This document shows, piece after piece, positions 8,382-18,448 of a DNA stretch of 64,000 bases (positions within the stretch are counted from its first letter, which is position 1; every line of letters starts with the position of its first letter). The notes beneath the pieces are model-generated. The model saw only the letters and a program-made list of their open reading frames with translations, searched no databases and was not told the origin of the DNA. The position numbers were made by a program, and so were the translations under genes. The stretch is from the NCBI RefSeq assembly GCF_013372165.1, contig NZ_CP053828.1:992001-1056000 (forward strand), in the 5' to 3' direction. Source of the stretch: Campylobacter hyointestinalis subsp. lawsonii (GTDB taxonomy: Bacteria > Campylobacterota > Campylobacteria > Campylobacterales > Campylobacteraceae).

Positions 8382-10862
8382 TTACATATAGTTTAATAAG
8401 CTAACTTGGTTTATCTTAGATGTCGCTTGCAACATAGCTTGATATCCTATTAGTCTTTGTTGAAACATAATGTATGTTTCTCCATAATCAGCATCCATAA
8501 TCTCTGATTTTACCGTAGAAACATTGACTTTGAGAGTGCTTACTCTATCATTTGTGCTAGAAAGTAAATTTGTATATGAACCGATTTGAGTGTGTTGTTT
8601 GTTGATATGATCCATAAGATGATCAATCCTTTTTAAAGCACCTTGAATACCAGTAGTTCTAGCATTATTGCCATCATCAGCATTTGCTCTATAGCTTCCA
8701 CTTCTTACGGCTTTTATCATATCTTCAAGGTCTTTAAATATATCAACATTGCTCTCATCTATAGTAATAGCATTATTTGCATTAAAGCTCAGCATCGACC
8801 CAGACGCCATTCCTTCCATAAACTCTCCGCTATTAAAAGTATTTTCAAATACGCTAATTTCTATCGGAGTAACAGAGTTGGATTTATCTTTTATCTCAAG
8901 CTGACCTCTGTAGTTTAAACCTACATCTACGCTAGTAGATGAATCTTGCACCGCCTTTACAAAAAAAGCTTCATATTTTTGCTGGTCTGTAGCATTTGGT
9001 TGTAAATTTGGAATATTATTTGAAGCTACGACTGAAATTATATCGCTTAGTTGTCTATATGTGATATCCTCAGGTTTAGTTACAACTGCATTTGTGGTTT
9101 TTTTAGCATCATCATAAACTCCGTTATAGATTTTAGAAGTATAAACTGCTGGTTGTTGTGCTTTAAAATTATCATCAGCCTTGCTTATGGTTAATTCTGA
9201 CTCAATAGGTTTATTATTGTTTTTGTCTGGTAGAAATTTAATACTAACTTTATATTTTTCGCCATTTTTTGCAACGATATTCATATCTAAAGTAGAAAGA
9301 GTATTTAAACTAGCCCCTGCTACTTCGCTAAGCTTTGTAGCATCGGTCGCATATTCGTTAGTTGATTTTACTATTTGAGATACATTGCCGGTTAATGTAT
9401 TGCTATCTTTTGCAAATCTTAGTCTATTATAATCACTAGCTAAATTTTTGCTTCCATTATCTTTTGAAAAATCACTTTTTATAAACTCAGTTACATACGC
9501 TAAACCATTTTGCACATTATAATCCACCTCTTCTAAGCTAGTAAATTGATCAGGAAAAACCCAGTTTCCATCTCTATCTCTACTACCGGCGTAAGAATAT
9601 TTTTCTACATCTTTTTCATTAAATGTTTTAAAATCTTGTTGATCTACGCCGTTTGCTAAGTCTGCTGGGTCTATAACTAAATTTGTTCCGGTTATTTTTT
9701 GATTATTTACAGTAATTCCATTAGCATCTGCTTTAATGGTATATTTTGTATTTGCATTTTTTGCATCTGTTAAAACAAGCTCTCCGTTTTCAAATTTAGC
9801 TTTAAAATTACCCTTATCACCGCCTGTTATGGTTAAATTTGTATTGCCGATCTTATAAGTTTCAGTTGTCCTTTGGCTAGTAAGTCCAACTATATGAAAA
9901 TCAAGTAGATTGTTTCCTTTTTTTATATCTTTTACTTCTATTTGACCGCTATTGTTTAGCGTGACATCTACTAGTTTATTTTTACCATTTTTATCATTAC
10001 CCAAAGCATATCCTATCTCATCTAATAAACTCTGAATACTCGCATCAGGCGTAAGAGTAAATTTTTTAGCAAAGCTATTGCCATTAGCATCTTTGCCTTG
10101 CATAAAAAATGTTGTATTATAGCCTTTTACGACTTGGTCTTTATCTGGGTCTTTATTAGGGTCTTGCTTTAGTAAGTCCTCAGAGTAATAATTTCGCCCT
10201 ATCATATCTTTAATCGTATCTGTAGTTTGTAGATATACAGAATCTAATTTTTCGTTAGCTTCTTTTCTTTGATTGTGTAAGCTTACATTTGTCGTTAGAA
10301 TTTTGTTATAGTCGTTATCTTTACCTAAAAATAGATCATATCCGTTTAGATTATAAGGAACAGTCTGATTTGCACCGACCACGGCTTCTATTGTTTCGCT
10401 ATTTCCTTTGTAATTTCCTTCTGAATCGACTGGTTTAGTATCAAGCGCTGTTCCAGAAAATAGATACTGCCCATTAATCGAAGTATTTGCAATAGTTTGC
10501 AAATGCGTTTTTATGGAGTCTAAATCGTTTGCTATAGCGTTTCTTGATGTTGCATCGTGCATATCGTTTGCTGATTGAATAAGTTTTGTTTTGAAATTTT
10601 CAAGTTGTTTTACGAAATCACTTAACGCTTGATCGGAGTTTTTTGAAAATTCAGAGGCTTTTGTAGTGGTTTCTTTGACTTGATCAAGTAAATTTATCTC
10701 ATACTCAAGTCTTGTTCCATCTACATAAATTCCACTATCATCATAGGAGTTTTGAATTTTTAATCCGCTAGAAAATCTATTGTTTAAATTGTATATATCA
10801 GTTTGACTGGCTCTATAGTTTGAAAGCGTGTTGAAGCTTGTTAGTTGATTTGTAATTCTCAT
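8382..10862 (-). CDS. flgL: Flagellar hook-filament junction protein FlgL (HAP3)
   Basis: Structural protein linking hook and filament. The conserved ends are clear: N terminus MRITNQLTSFNTLSNYRASQ and a C terminus with SYTNLLSSTNDRVSTLKVNV followed by a flagellin-like coiled helix ending in ATSKINQVSLLNYM. At 826 aa it is far longer than the roughly 300 aa of enteric FlgL, because of a large surface domain (about residues 190-700) with Ig-like beta-rich repeats rich in Asn, Lys and Thr, as in other campylobacters. No cleavable signal, consistent with flagellar type III export. It has its own sigma-54 promoter at 10893-10908 and an AGGAG site before ATG 10862. ftsK is downstream. Confidence 0.95.
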   Translation of the reverse strand: MRITNQLTSFNTLSNYRASQTDIYNLNNRFSSGLKIQNSYDDSGIYVDGTRLEYEINLLDQVKETTTKASEFSKNSDQALSDFVKQLENFKTKLIQSANDMHDATSRNAIANDLDSIKTHLQTIANTSINGQYLFSGTALDTKPVDSEGNYKGNSETIEAVVGANQTVPYNLNGYDLFLGKDNDYNKILTTNVSLHNQRKEANEKLDSVYLQTTDTIKDMIGRNYYSEDLLKQDPNKDPDKDQVVKGYNTTFFMQGKDANGNSFAKKFTLTPDASIQSLLDEIGYALGNDKNGKNKLVDVTLNNSGQIEVKDIKKGNNLLDFHIVGLTSQRTTETYKIGNTNLTITGGDKGNFKAKFENGELVLTDAKNANTKYTIKADANGITVNNQKITGTNLVIDPADLANGVDQQDFKTFNEKDVEKYSYAGSRDRDGNWVFPDQFTSLEEVDYNVQNGLAYVTEFIKSDFSKDNGSKNLASDYNRLRFAKDSNTLTGNVSQIVKSTNEYATDATKLSEVAGASLNTLSTLDMNIVAKNGEKYKVSIKFLPDKNNNKPIESELTISKADDNFKAQQPAVYTSKIYNGVYDDAKKTTNAVVTKPEDITYRQLSDIISVVASNNIPNLQPNATDQQKYEAFFVKAVQDSSTSVDVGLNYRGQLEIKDKSNSVTPIEISVFENTFNSGEFMEGMASGSMLSFNANNAITIDESNVDIFKDLEDMIKAVRSGSYRANADDGNNARTTGIQGALKRIDHLMDHINKQHTQIGSYTNLLSSTNDRVSTLKVNVSTVKSEIMDADYGETYIMFQQRLIGYQAMLQATSKINQVSLLNYM

Positions 10863-10892
10863 TTTATCTCCTAATTTTTATAAATTTATTAA

Positions 10893-10908
10893 AGCAATTT
10901 AAGTTCCA
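10893..10908 (-). promoter_or_regulatory. Sigma-54 (RpoN) promoter of flgL
   Basis: The minus strand reads TGGAACTTAAATTGCT, with GG and GC separated by exactly 10 bases, matching the Campylobacter RpoN pattern TTGGAAC-N4-TTGCTT. It lies about 30 bp upstream of the flgL ATG. Middle and late hook genes in Campylobacter are known to be RpoN/FlgSR-controlled. Confidence 0.9.
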
Positions 10909-11012
10909 CTTGAGTAAATCGGCAGTTTTAAATTTAGATAAATATGATAAAAATATATTAAAAAACAGAGACTAAATTTAGCCATAAATTTAGCCCCAAA
11001 TTTAGTTTGAGG

Positions 11013-12554
11013 CTAAAATCCCATAATATTTTTTATGACAAGATATCCCACAGCAGAACCTATCATAGAAACAGGCAAAGTGATGATCCAAGCAAGTCCG
11101 ATAGGCTTTAGCATACCCCAATTTGCATTGCGATTATAAACCCCAATACCCAAAACCGCACCGATAAGAACGTGAGTAGAGCTGATAGGAAGTCCCATTT
11201 TCGTAGCGATAAGTATGACTATACTAGCAGCAAGTTCAGCACTAAAACCAGTAGTAGGAAGTATCTCAGCAAGTTTTGAGCCAACTGTGGTGATAACTTC
11301 TTTACCTAAAAACCAAAGCCCAACCACAAGAGCTATACCAAATGTCGCCATAGCAACACCAGGGATAGGAGAGCTTTCATTTATAGAGTTGTTTTTCAAA
11401 ACATCAAGAATCGCAGCAAATGGACCTACTGCGTTTGCTATATCGTTTGCTCCATGAGAAAATGCAAATGATGATGCTGTAAATATCTGAAACCAACCAA
11501 AAATTCTATTTATACTTTTTTGCGGACTATCTTTTTTAATCAAATTTACTATAGCAAAACTAGCTAGATATGCAGCGATACCTATAACAAAAATGATCCA
11601 TAAAGTCTGGATAGAGCTTAGGTTGAAATTTAGATGTTTTAAACCTTTAAAAAGCATACTTCCAGCTATAATCATAGCTGCCACGCCAGCTACAATAGGT
11701 ATATGAGCGCGCATAAAAAATGTCGTATCAATGCTCTTTTCACGCTCTTTCATAGATTTTATCTTGTTTCTAAATTCACACTCGCTACCCTCGCACTCTT
11801 CTTCATCAGTAATGGCGATCCGCCTAAGCTCTCTTATCTGCTCGGCCTCACTTTTGCTTGATAGATCTTTTATGTATTGATCTTTGTATAGCTTACGCTC
11901 TCTTTTTATAGATTTTAATTTGTCTTGTAAAATAGTAGAAGGAATAATAATCTTTGACTTTATATAGCCAAATATAAGATACGAAACAACCCCGCCCATT
12001 ATAGGAGACACAACCCAACTAAGAGCTATGCGACCAATCTCGCTCCAACTAACCATTTCAAACGCCCTGTCATTACCATAATACACAAAACCCATAGTAA
12101 GTCCAGCTCCAACTATACCGCCTACTATAGAATGTGTCGTAGAGACAGGCAAACCTTTTTTTGTAGCTATAAAAAGCCAAGCTCCAGCACTAAACAAAGA
12201 CGATATCATAACCACCACAAAACTCATAGGATTTATGATCTCATCTGGGAGGGTGACTATGCCACTTCTAATAGTATTTGTAACTTCTGCTCCAGCAAAA
12301 ACTGCACCGCTTAGTTCAAAAACAGCCGCAATGATAAGAGCTTGTTTGATAGTAAGAGTCTTAGCACCAACGCTAGTTCCAAATGAGTTTGCAACATCGT
12401 TTCCACCGATATTAAAAGCCATAAACAGACCAAACACACTTGCTAAAATGAATAGCAATAGATGATTGCTAGGAATATAACTATAACCCCACATAAAAAA
12501 AGCAACGACTGAAATTACGAAAAATGTAAGCGCAAAGAGATTATCTCTTGACAA
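11013..12554 (-). CDS. pit: Inorganic phosphate transporter, Pit family
   Basis: Inner-membrane, proton-driven phosphate (metal-phosphate) transporter. The two internally duplicated signatures of the PHO4/Pit family are present: GGNDVANSFGTSVGAKTLT near residue 50 and HGANDIANAVGPFAA in the second half. About ten to twelve hydrophobic segments flank a charged cytoplasmic loop (about 215-285) with an unusual acidic/cysteine stretch DEEECEGSECE. Length 513 aa. The start is a TTG (12552-12554) preceded by GGAGG at good spacing. A TATAAT box lies about 35 bp upstream on the minus strand. It is monocistronic. Confidence 0.95.
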   Translation of the reverse strand: MSRDNLFALTFFVISVVAFFMWGYSYIPSNHLLLFILASVFGLFMAFNIGGNDVANSFGTSVGAKTLTIKQALIIAAVFELSGAVFAGAEVTNTIRSGIVTLPDEIINPMSFVVVMISSLFSAGAWLFIATKKGLPVSTTHSIVGGIVGAGLTMGFVYYGNDRAFEMVSWSEIGRIALSWVVSPIMGGVVSYLIFGYIKSKIIIPSTILQDKLKSIKRERKLYKDQYIKDLSSKSEAEQIRELRRIAITDEEECEGSECEFRNKIKSMKEREKSIDTTFFMRAHIPIVAGVAAMIIAGSMLFKGLKHLNFNLSSIQTLWIIFVIGIAAYLASFAIVNLIKKDSPQKSINRIFGWFQIFTASSFAFSHGANDIANAVGPFAAILDVLKNNSINESSPIPGVAMATFGIALVVGLWFLGKEVITTVGSKLAEILPTTGFSAELAASIVILIATKMGLPISSTHVLIGAVLGIGVYNRNANWGMLKPIGLAWIITLPVSMIGSAVGYLVIKNIMGF

Positions 12555-12605
12555 AGAACACCTCCAAAATTATATATTTTGTATTATAACTCTTTGTTCT
12601 TAAAA

Positions 12606-13535
12606 TTAGCTACAGTTTTGCAATTTTATAGCAAATTTGATAGCTTCTAAATAGCTTTTATTATCTGCTATGCCTTTATAAGCTATATCAAACGCCGTTC
12701 CGTGATCTACGCTAGTGCGAACTATAGGTAGCCCCAAACTCACATTTATAGATCTATCAAAAAATAGTGCTTTTAAAGGAGCTAGTCCGCCATCATGATA
12801 CATAGCTACTAGTCTATTGCAGCTTTTAAGCGAATTTTTGTTAAATGCTGCGTCTGGAACAAGAGGCCCTTTAAAAATATCTTTTTTAAGTATTAAATTT
12901 GCTTTTTGTATTGCTTTTTTTATAGTAATCTCTTCTTTTTTGCCGATAGTTCCATTATCGCTTGCGTGAGGATTAAAACCCAAAACGCCGACATTTTCAA
13001 ATTTAGTAGAAGAGTATAAATTTAGTAGAAATTTAGTCAGATCTTTTGCAACTATCTTTTTTGAAACTTTACTAAGCGGGATATGATCTGTAAAAAGCGC
13101 GACAAATAGCTCATCGCAACCAAGCATCATAATTGCCTTTTTCTTAAAATGCTTGCTCAAAACATCTGTATGACCTACATAAGGAAGATTTGTTTTTTTC
13201 CAACTTTCTTTATTTATAGGAAGCGTTACAAGCGCTTTTGCATGGGCGTTTTTTACATAAAGCAGAGCATTTTCAAAGCTAATAAAAGAAAACTTTCCAC
13301 TTTTCTTACTGACTTTACCCGGTTTTATCTTAAAACTTTTACCGCATTCTACTATCTCAAAATCATCTGGAATATTAAAATTTAAAAGATTTGCAGCATT
13401 TTCTAAAAGCTCTTTATTTATAAAATAAACAGGACTACAAATTTTTGAAATCTCTTCATGAGATTTTAGTGCGATCTCGATACCTACTCCGTTTATGTCA
13501 CCAACACTTATGGCTATTTTTGGTAATTCACTCAT
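12606..13535 (-). CDS. pdxA: 4-hydroxythreonine-4-phosphate dehydrogenase
   Basis: NAD-dependent enzyme that makes 3-amino-1-hydroxyacetone-1-phosphate, the partner substrate of PdxJ in vitamin B6 synthesis. Family motifs: N-terminal ISVGDINGVGIEI, YVGHTDVL (metal histidine), VLGFNPHASDNGTIG, YHDGGLAPLKA, and the C-terminal RTSVDHGTAFDIAYKG. I use the ATG at 13535 (MSELPKIAI; 309 aa). A TTG at 13550 would add five residues but its AAGG abuts the codon. pdxJ is 34 bp upstream in the same direction, so the two B6 genes form an operon. Confidence 0.95.
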   Translation of the reverse strand: MSELPKIAISVGDINGVGIEIALKSHEEISKICSPVYFINKELLENAANLLNFNIPDDFEIVECGKSFKIKPGKVSKKSGKFSFISFENALLYVKNAHAKALVTLPINKESWKKTNLPYVGHTDVLSKHFKKKAIMMLGCDELFVALFTDHIPLSKVSKKIVAKDLTKFLLNLYSSTKFENVGVLGFNPHASDNGTIGKKEEITIKKAIQKANLILKKDIFKGPLVPDAAFNKNSLKSCNRLVAMYHDGGLAPLKALFFDRSINVSLGLPIVRTSVDHGTAFDIAYKGIADNKSYLEAIKFAIKLQNCS

Positions 13536-13583
13536 TTTAACAAAAACCAACCTTATATTTTACTTAAATTTATAATAATTTGC

Positions 13584-14384
<801 letters not shown>

Positions 14385-14401
14385 TTATACATAAATACTC
14401 T

Positions 14402-15226
14402 TTAAGCACTTATAAAGCTATCTTGCTCTCTAAAGTATGGTTTTAAGGCTTCATACGCTAGTCCGATCTTTTGAAATTTATCGGTGTAGCTCTTTTGAAT
14501 TTCTATCGTTTTTTGCAAATGGCGATCAGGATGATACATCTTAGTTAAATTTAAATATTTCGCACGAACTGTTTCAAAATCATCATTAGCATTGCAACCA
14601 AGTGTCTCAAAATGCTCTTCAAGCAAGCTTGCAAGCATAGAAAATCTTCTTACGTAATTTTTTGAATTTTGAATTCTAATTCGCTTTTTAAAGCTCTCAT
14701 ACTCGCCCTCGTCAAAGTTAAAATTCACGGCGTATTTGATATGCTCTTTAAATGAAAATAAGCTATCAAAAGTATCAAGCTTTTCAGCTTTATCCACGCT
14801 CACACTTAGCAAATTTTCGTTTTTAAAAAACTCGTATTTCATAGTCTCAACGCATTTTATTAGGTATTTGTTGAAAATATCATCGCTTTTACTTAAATCA
14901 AAAATTATATGATTTTTATCAAATTTTATATTTATATTGATCAAAATTTGGACTGAATTTGCTTTTTTATAGACAAGTTTTATATTTTTGTGATGAGTAA
15001 ATAAAAAATCTATTTTATCGTTTGATATTTTTTCGTATATTTTACCTATAAGCTTTAAGAAATATTTGCGTTGCACTAGTTCGTTTTCGTTGTAAAATAA
15101 GATAACCTTATCCCTACTTTTTATCGAATTCGTAAAGTTTTCTTTGATCTTATCTGCTAAATTTAAAAAAAGACTATCGTCATCTGTTGTGATGGTTATT
15201 GATTCTAGAGTTTGAGTTATGTTCAT
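14402..15226 (-). CDS. J-domain (DnaJ-like) protein with C-terminal J domain
   Basis: 274 aa from the ATG at 15226, which has GAGG seven bases upstream; a reading from 15238 lacks this site. The first 200 residues are unlike known domains, and the J domain is at the very C terminus, with the Hsp70-activating HPD at about 232-234 in KMYHPDRHLQKT. It lacks the Gly-rich and zinc regions of canonical DnaJ, so it is a type III co-chaperone whose N-terminal part may choose clients. It lies downstream of bpt and pycA, the same order as in C. jejuni. Confidence 0.85.
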   Translation of the reverse strand: MNITQTLESITITTDDDSLFLNLADKIKENFTNSIKSRDKVILFYNENELVQRKYFLKLIGKIYEKISNDKIDFLFTHHKNIKLVYKKANSVQILININIKFDKNHIIFDLSKSDDIFNKYLIKCVETMKYEFFKNENLLSVSVDKAEKLDTFDSLFSFKEHIKYAVNFNFDEGEYESFKKRIRIQNSKNYVRRFSMLASLLEEHFETLGCNANDDFETVRAKYLNLTKMYHPDRHLQKTIEIQKSYTDKFQKIGLAYEALKPYFREQDSFISA

Positions 15227-15269
15227 TAAAAGCCTCACTTACAAATATTTGACTATTAATAAGCAAAGT

Positions 15270-15983
15270 TTATTCCAAATTCTCCCAAATAAGATCGCCA
15301 TTTGTATTATTTAAAATTTGATAAGGCTTATACTCATCTTTGTACTCTAAACTCGGACATCCTTTTACGTAAAATCCAAGATATATCCATCTAAGATTAT
15401 GCTCGCAAGCTAACTTTATCTGAGTAAGCAAAGAAAACTTACCTAGGCTAAGATGAGCAAAATCAGTATCATAATAACAATAAATAGAACTTATCCCGTC
15501 ATCTACTAGATCTATAAGATCTACGCAGACTAGCTTATTTTCTACAAAATAATCAACTTCATAGCCAAAACTTCCAGCACCTTCTACATATACGTGATAA
15601 TATCTGTTGAAATTTAACTCATGAAATTCCCAGCCACGTTTTTCGTGCATAAATTTATGATATTTTTCATATAATTTTATATGTTCATTTGATAAATTTG
15701 GCTTTGAAATGCGTATTTTTGTATCTAAATTTTTTCTTATGACACGTCTTAAACTTTTTGTAAATTTAAAGTTCAAAGCATCTATGCGTAAGCTTTTGCA
15801 CTCATTGCAACCATCACAAATAGGCGTAGAAAAATAATTACCAAATCTCCTAAATCCTTCTTTTACCAACTTTGAGTTGTAAGCAAAATCACAACCATCT
15901 ACGTATTTATACATAGTTCTAGAGCTCTTGCCACTAAGATATGGGCAAGAAGCATCTAAAGTGCAAAAATCAATCTCGTTCAA
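15270..15983 (-). CDS. bpt: Aspartate/glutamate leucyltransferase (Bpt/ATE family)
   Basis: Leucyl/arginyl-tRNA-protein transferase of the N-degron pathway that adds a destabilising residue to N-terminal Asp or Glu. The 237 aa are typical. The cysteine-rich N-terminal region CPYLSGKSSRTMYKY ... CDGCNECKSLRI and the C-terminal acyltransferase-like core SLGKFSLLTQIKLA and LGFYVKGCPSLEYK match the family. Its start lies inside the end of the small upstream gene (14-bp overlap). Whether leucine or arginine is transferred is inferred from bacterial family knowledge (Bpt uses leucine). Confidence 0.9.
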   Translation of the reverse strand: MNEIDFCTLDASCPYLSGKSSRTMYKYVDGCDFAYNSKLVKEGFRRFGNYFSTPICDGCNECKSLRIDALNFKFTKSLRRVIRKNLDTKIRISKPNLSNEHIKLYEKYHKFMHEKRGWEFHELNFNRYYHVYVEGAGSFGYEVDYFVENKLVCVDLIDLVDDGISSIYCYYDTDFAHLSLGKFSLLTQIKLACEHNLRWIYLGFYVKGCPSLEYKDEYKPYQILNNTNGDLIWENLE

Positions 15984-16194
15984 TCTTCTTTATATCCGAA
16001 TACTTTATAAATTCCATAAATTCATCTTTTAGCCTGCGTTCTTTAGCATCTAGCTTTTCTATCTCATCAGATTCCATAAAGACATCTTTGAACTCGTCTC
16101 TATTTAAATTTGGTTTTTTAGGCGGTTTGTTATCTTTTTGCTCCTTAATAAGCTCGTCTTTAATGCCTTTTAAACTATCGAAAAAATCATTCAC
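15970..16194 (-). CDS. Small charged hypothetical protein between pycA and bpt
   Basis: 74 aa, highly charged and predicted helical (EIEKLDAKERRLKDEFMEF), no signal peptide or membrane segment. It begins five bases after the pycA stop and overlaps bpt by 14 bp, so it is co-translated with them. A small unannotated protein sits at this place in C. jejuni too, which supports a real gene. Function unknown. Confidence 0.75.
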   Translation of the reverse strand: MNDFFDSLKGIKDELIKEQKDNKPPKKPNLNRDEFKDVFMESDEIEKLDAKERRLKDEFMEFIKYSDIKKIERD

Positions 16195-16199
16195 CAGAT

Positions 16200-17645
16200 C
16201 TACTCCTTGCTTCTGTCGGCTTTTACTTTTTGTATTGCCGCTGCTATGGCTGCGATGACTTCTTCTTTATTGTCTTGATGAGCATCGTGAGTGTGTTCTA
16301 GGATATCTTGCAAACGCTCTTCAATATAGCTAGTATCAAAAAATCCACGCCTAAAGTGACGGCGTTTTGAGATAGCTAATAAAAATGGTAAAGTCGTAGT
16401 AACGCCTTCTATCTTAAACTCATCTAAGGCACGCTCTAGCTTGCTTACTGCTAGATCATAGCTAGTAGCCTTTACCATAAGTTTTGCTATCATAGAGTCA
16501 TAAAAAGGCGGTATAGTGTAGTCTTGATATATATGGCTATCTACTCTTACTCCTGGACCTAAAGCAGGAAAATATCCGGTTATCTTTCCAGGGCTTGGGG
16601 CAAAGTTTTTCCACACATTTTCAGCTGTGATCCTAGCTTCTATCGATACACCTCTTGGTTTTACCTCGCTTTGTTCTATATCTAAAATCTCACCAGATGC
16701 TATGCGGATTTGACGACTTATAAGATCAACTCCTGTGATCTCTTCAGTAACTCCGTGTTCTACTTGGATACGCGTATTCATCTCCATAAAATAAAAGTTA
16801 TTGTAATCATCTAGTAAAAACTCGATAGTTCCGGCATTTGTATAGCCGACTGCCTTAGCTGCAGCCACAGCTGCGACGCCCATTCTCTTTCTTAGATCTT
16901 CACTAATGGTCGGACATGGAGCTATCTCGATGACTTTTTGATGGCGACGCTGTATCGAGCAGTCTCTTTCGCATAAATGTATTAAATTTCCGTAATTATC
17001 GCCTAGAATTTGAAACTCTATATGGCGAGGTTTTTCGATGAGTTTTTCCATAAAAACCTCATCGTTGTTAAAAAATGCTTTAGCCTCTCTTTTGCAACTT
17101 TCATAGTTATTTTCAAGCTCGTCTTCGCTCCAAACCTCACGGATACCGCGACCGCCACCGCCACCACTTGCTTTAAGTATGACTGGATAGCCTATACGAC
17201 TAGCATAAGTTTTTATCGTTTCTATCGTTTCATTATTTAGCTTTTCAGTACCTGGAACGACTGGAATTCCATTTTTCTTCATCAAAAATCTAGCGATATT
17301 TTTATTTCCCATTTTGCGGATAACTTCAGATTTTGGACCTATAAATATGAGACCCGCATCTTCTACTTCTTTTGCAAAATCATAATTTTCACTCAAAAAT
17401 CCATATCCTGGATGGATAGCGTCCGCGCCACAAGCTTTTGCTACTTCGACTATTCTTTTTGCATCAAGGTAACCTTTTATAGGATCCTTGCCGATCTGAT
17501 AAGCTTCATCGGCGACTTTTACGTGCAAACACTCACGATCTGGCTCAGTATAAATGGCAACATTTTTTATATGCAGATCTTTACAAGCTCTAACTATACG
17601 AACTGCGATTTCGCCACGATTGGCTATAAGAATTTTATGTATCAT
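16200..17645 (-). CDS. pycA: Pyruvate carboxylase subunit A (biotin carboxylase)
   Basis: ATP-grasp enzyme that carboxylates the biotin carried by the partner subunit (PycB, not in this window), feeding anaplerotic oxaloacetate synthesis. The start is ATG 17645 (MIHKILIANRGEIAVR), with AAGG six bases upstream; 481 aa. Motifs: the biotin-carboxylase N terminus, the Gly-rich ATP loop KASGGGGGRGIR, HIEFQILGD, and EMNTRIQVEHGVTE. The tail beyond residue 445 (RLQDILEHTHDAHQDNKEE) is typical of the two-subunit form. It could in principle be the AccC subunit of acetyl-CoA carboxylase, but the neighbours and tail favour PycA. A GTAACA/TGTTAC palindrome lies about 90 bp upstream. Confidence 0.85.
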   Translation of the reverse strand: MIHKILIANRGEIAVRIVRACKDLHIKNVAIYTEPDRECLHVKVADEAYQIGKDPIKGYLDAKRIVEVAKACGADAIHPGYGFLSENYDFAKEVEDAGLIFIGPKSEVIRKMGNKNIARFLMKKNGIPVVPGTEKLNNETIETIKTYASRIGYPVILKASGGGGGRGIREVWSEDELENNYESCKREAKAFFNNDEVFMEKLIEKPRHIEFQILGDNYGNLIHLCERDCSIQRRHQKVIEIAPCPTISEDLRKRMGVAAVAAAKAVGYTNAGTIEFLLDDYNNFYFMEMNTRIQVEHGVTEEITGVDLISRQIRIASGEILDIEQSEVKPRGVSIEARITAENVWKNFAPSPGKITGYFPALGPGVRVDSHIYQDYTIPPFYDSMIAKLMVKATSYDLAVSKLERALDEFKIEGVTTTLPFLLAISKRRHFRRGFFDTSYIEERLQDILEHTHDAHQDNKEEVIAAIAAAIQKVKADRSKE

Positions 17646-17731
17646 TGCTAACCTTTTGTAAAATCTTTGCATAATAATAACTAAATTTGATTATTTTTAG
17701 CTAAATTTTGGCTTATTTATCTAGTAAAAAT

Positions 17732-17744
17732 GTAACAGTGTTAC
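17732..17744. promoter_or_regulatory. GTAACA-G-TGTTAC palindrome upstream of pycA
   Basis: A perfect palindrome with one central base lies 87-99 bp upstream of the pycA ATG in a gene-free, AT-rich stretch (17646-17914). Its form resembles a Crp/Fnr-superfamily operator (TAAC...GTTA) but with a shorter spacer. The regulator is not identified. Confidence 0.4.
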
Positions 17745-17914
17745 TTGATGATACGTAAAAATTTAAAACATCACTGAAAATGCAAAATATATTGAAAATA
17801 ATGTGTATAATGAACTTTAAAAGGCACAATCAGACAACAATATACTTATGATTAAAACTCTACTTTCAACAACATAAAGCAGAGTGTAATTTTTTACAAA
17901 TTAAAGAAAATTAG

Positions 17915-18193
17915 TTATTTATATGATTTAAATAAATTTGAATGAGATCCAATACGAACTAAACATAAAGTATTATTTTCTATTTTATATATCAAAACAC
18001 AATCAGGCTTTAAATGACAATCAAAATAGCCTTTGAAACTACCAGTTAATGAGTGATTTTTATATTTTTTAGGTAATTCTATTTTATTTATAAGATATTC
18101 TATGGCTGTAGATAACAAATCAATATCAAAACCTTGCTTAACAAGCTTTTTATAATCCGCTTTAAACGAATTTTCGTAATAAATATCTAACAT
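17915..18193 (-). CDS. YafQ-type RelE-superfamily mRNA interferase toxin
   Basis: 92-aa ribosome-dependent endoribonuclease. Numbering runs three behind E. coli YafQ, and the reported functional residues line up: H47, D58, H60, D64, H84 and F88 (KNHSLTG, DCHLKPD, RIGSHSNLF). E. coli W68 is a cysteine here (C65). No truncation, so the toxin may be active. It begins at the antitoxin stop with a one-base overlap, the usual antitoxin-first order. It lies between pycA and a tRNA fragment, suggesting arrival with a mobile element. Confidence 0.88.
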   Translation of the reverse strand: MLDIYYENSFKADYKKLVKQGFDIDLLSTAIEYLINKIELPKKYKNHSLTGSFKGYFDCHLKPDCVLIYKIENNTLCLVRIGSHSNLFKSYK

Positions 18194-18438
18194 TAGCTAT
18201 TTAAATCTTTAATCAAATCATCTACGGAATTAAACTTTTTAGATAAATTTACACCTTTTTCTATATTATTGATAGATTTTAGAGTATCATCATTTAATTC
18301 ATATTTGCTATTATCAAAAGTAGATAAATATTCTTTTAAGGCTTCTTTTATATAAAAAGATTTACTTCTATTTGTTGATTTAGAAAGCATATCGACAGAA
18401 TTAAATAAATCATCATCAAGTCTTACTGATATAGTCAT
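18193..18438 (-). CDS. Ribbon-helix-helix antitoxin (RelB/DinJ type)
   Basis: 81 aa from ATG 18438, with AAGGA upstream. A longer open frame to 18603 exists but its N-terminal part reads backwards through a tRNA fragment (REKDLNLRPLGYE), a known artefact, so the short start is right. The N terminus TISVRLDDDLFNSVDML is an RHH DNA-binding strand-helix; RSKSFYIKEALKEYL is the second helix; the acidic C terminus should wrap the toxin. It very likely represses its own operon through the inverted repeat at 18449-18468. Confidence 0.88.
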   Translation of the reverse strand: MTISVRLDDDLFNSVDMLSKSTNRSKSFYIKEALKEYLSTFDNSKYELNDDTLKSINNIEKGVNLSKKFNSVDDLIKDLNS

Positions 18439-18448
18439 TTTAAATCCT

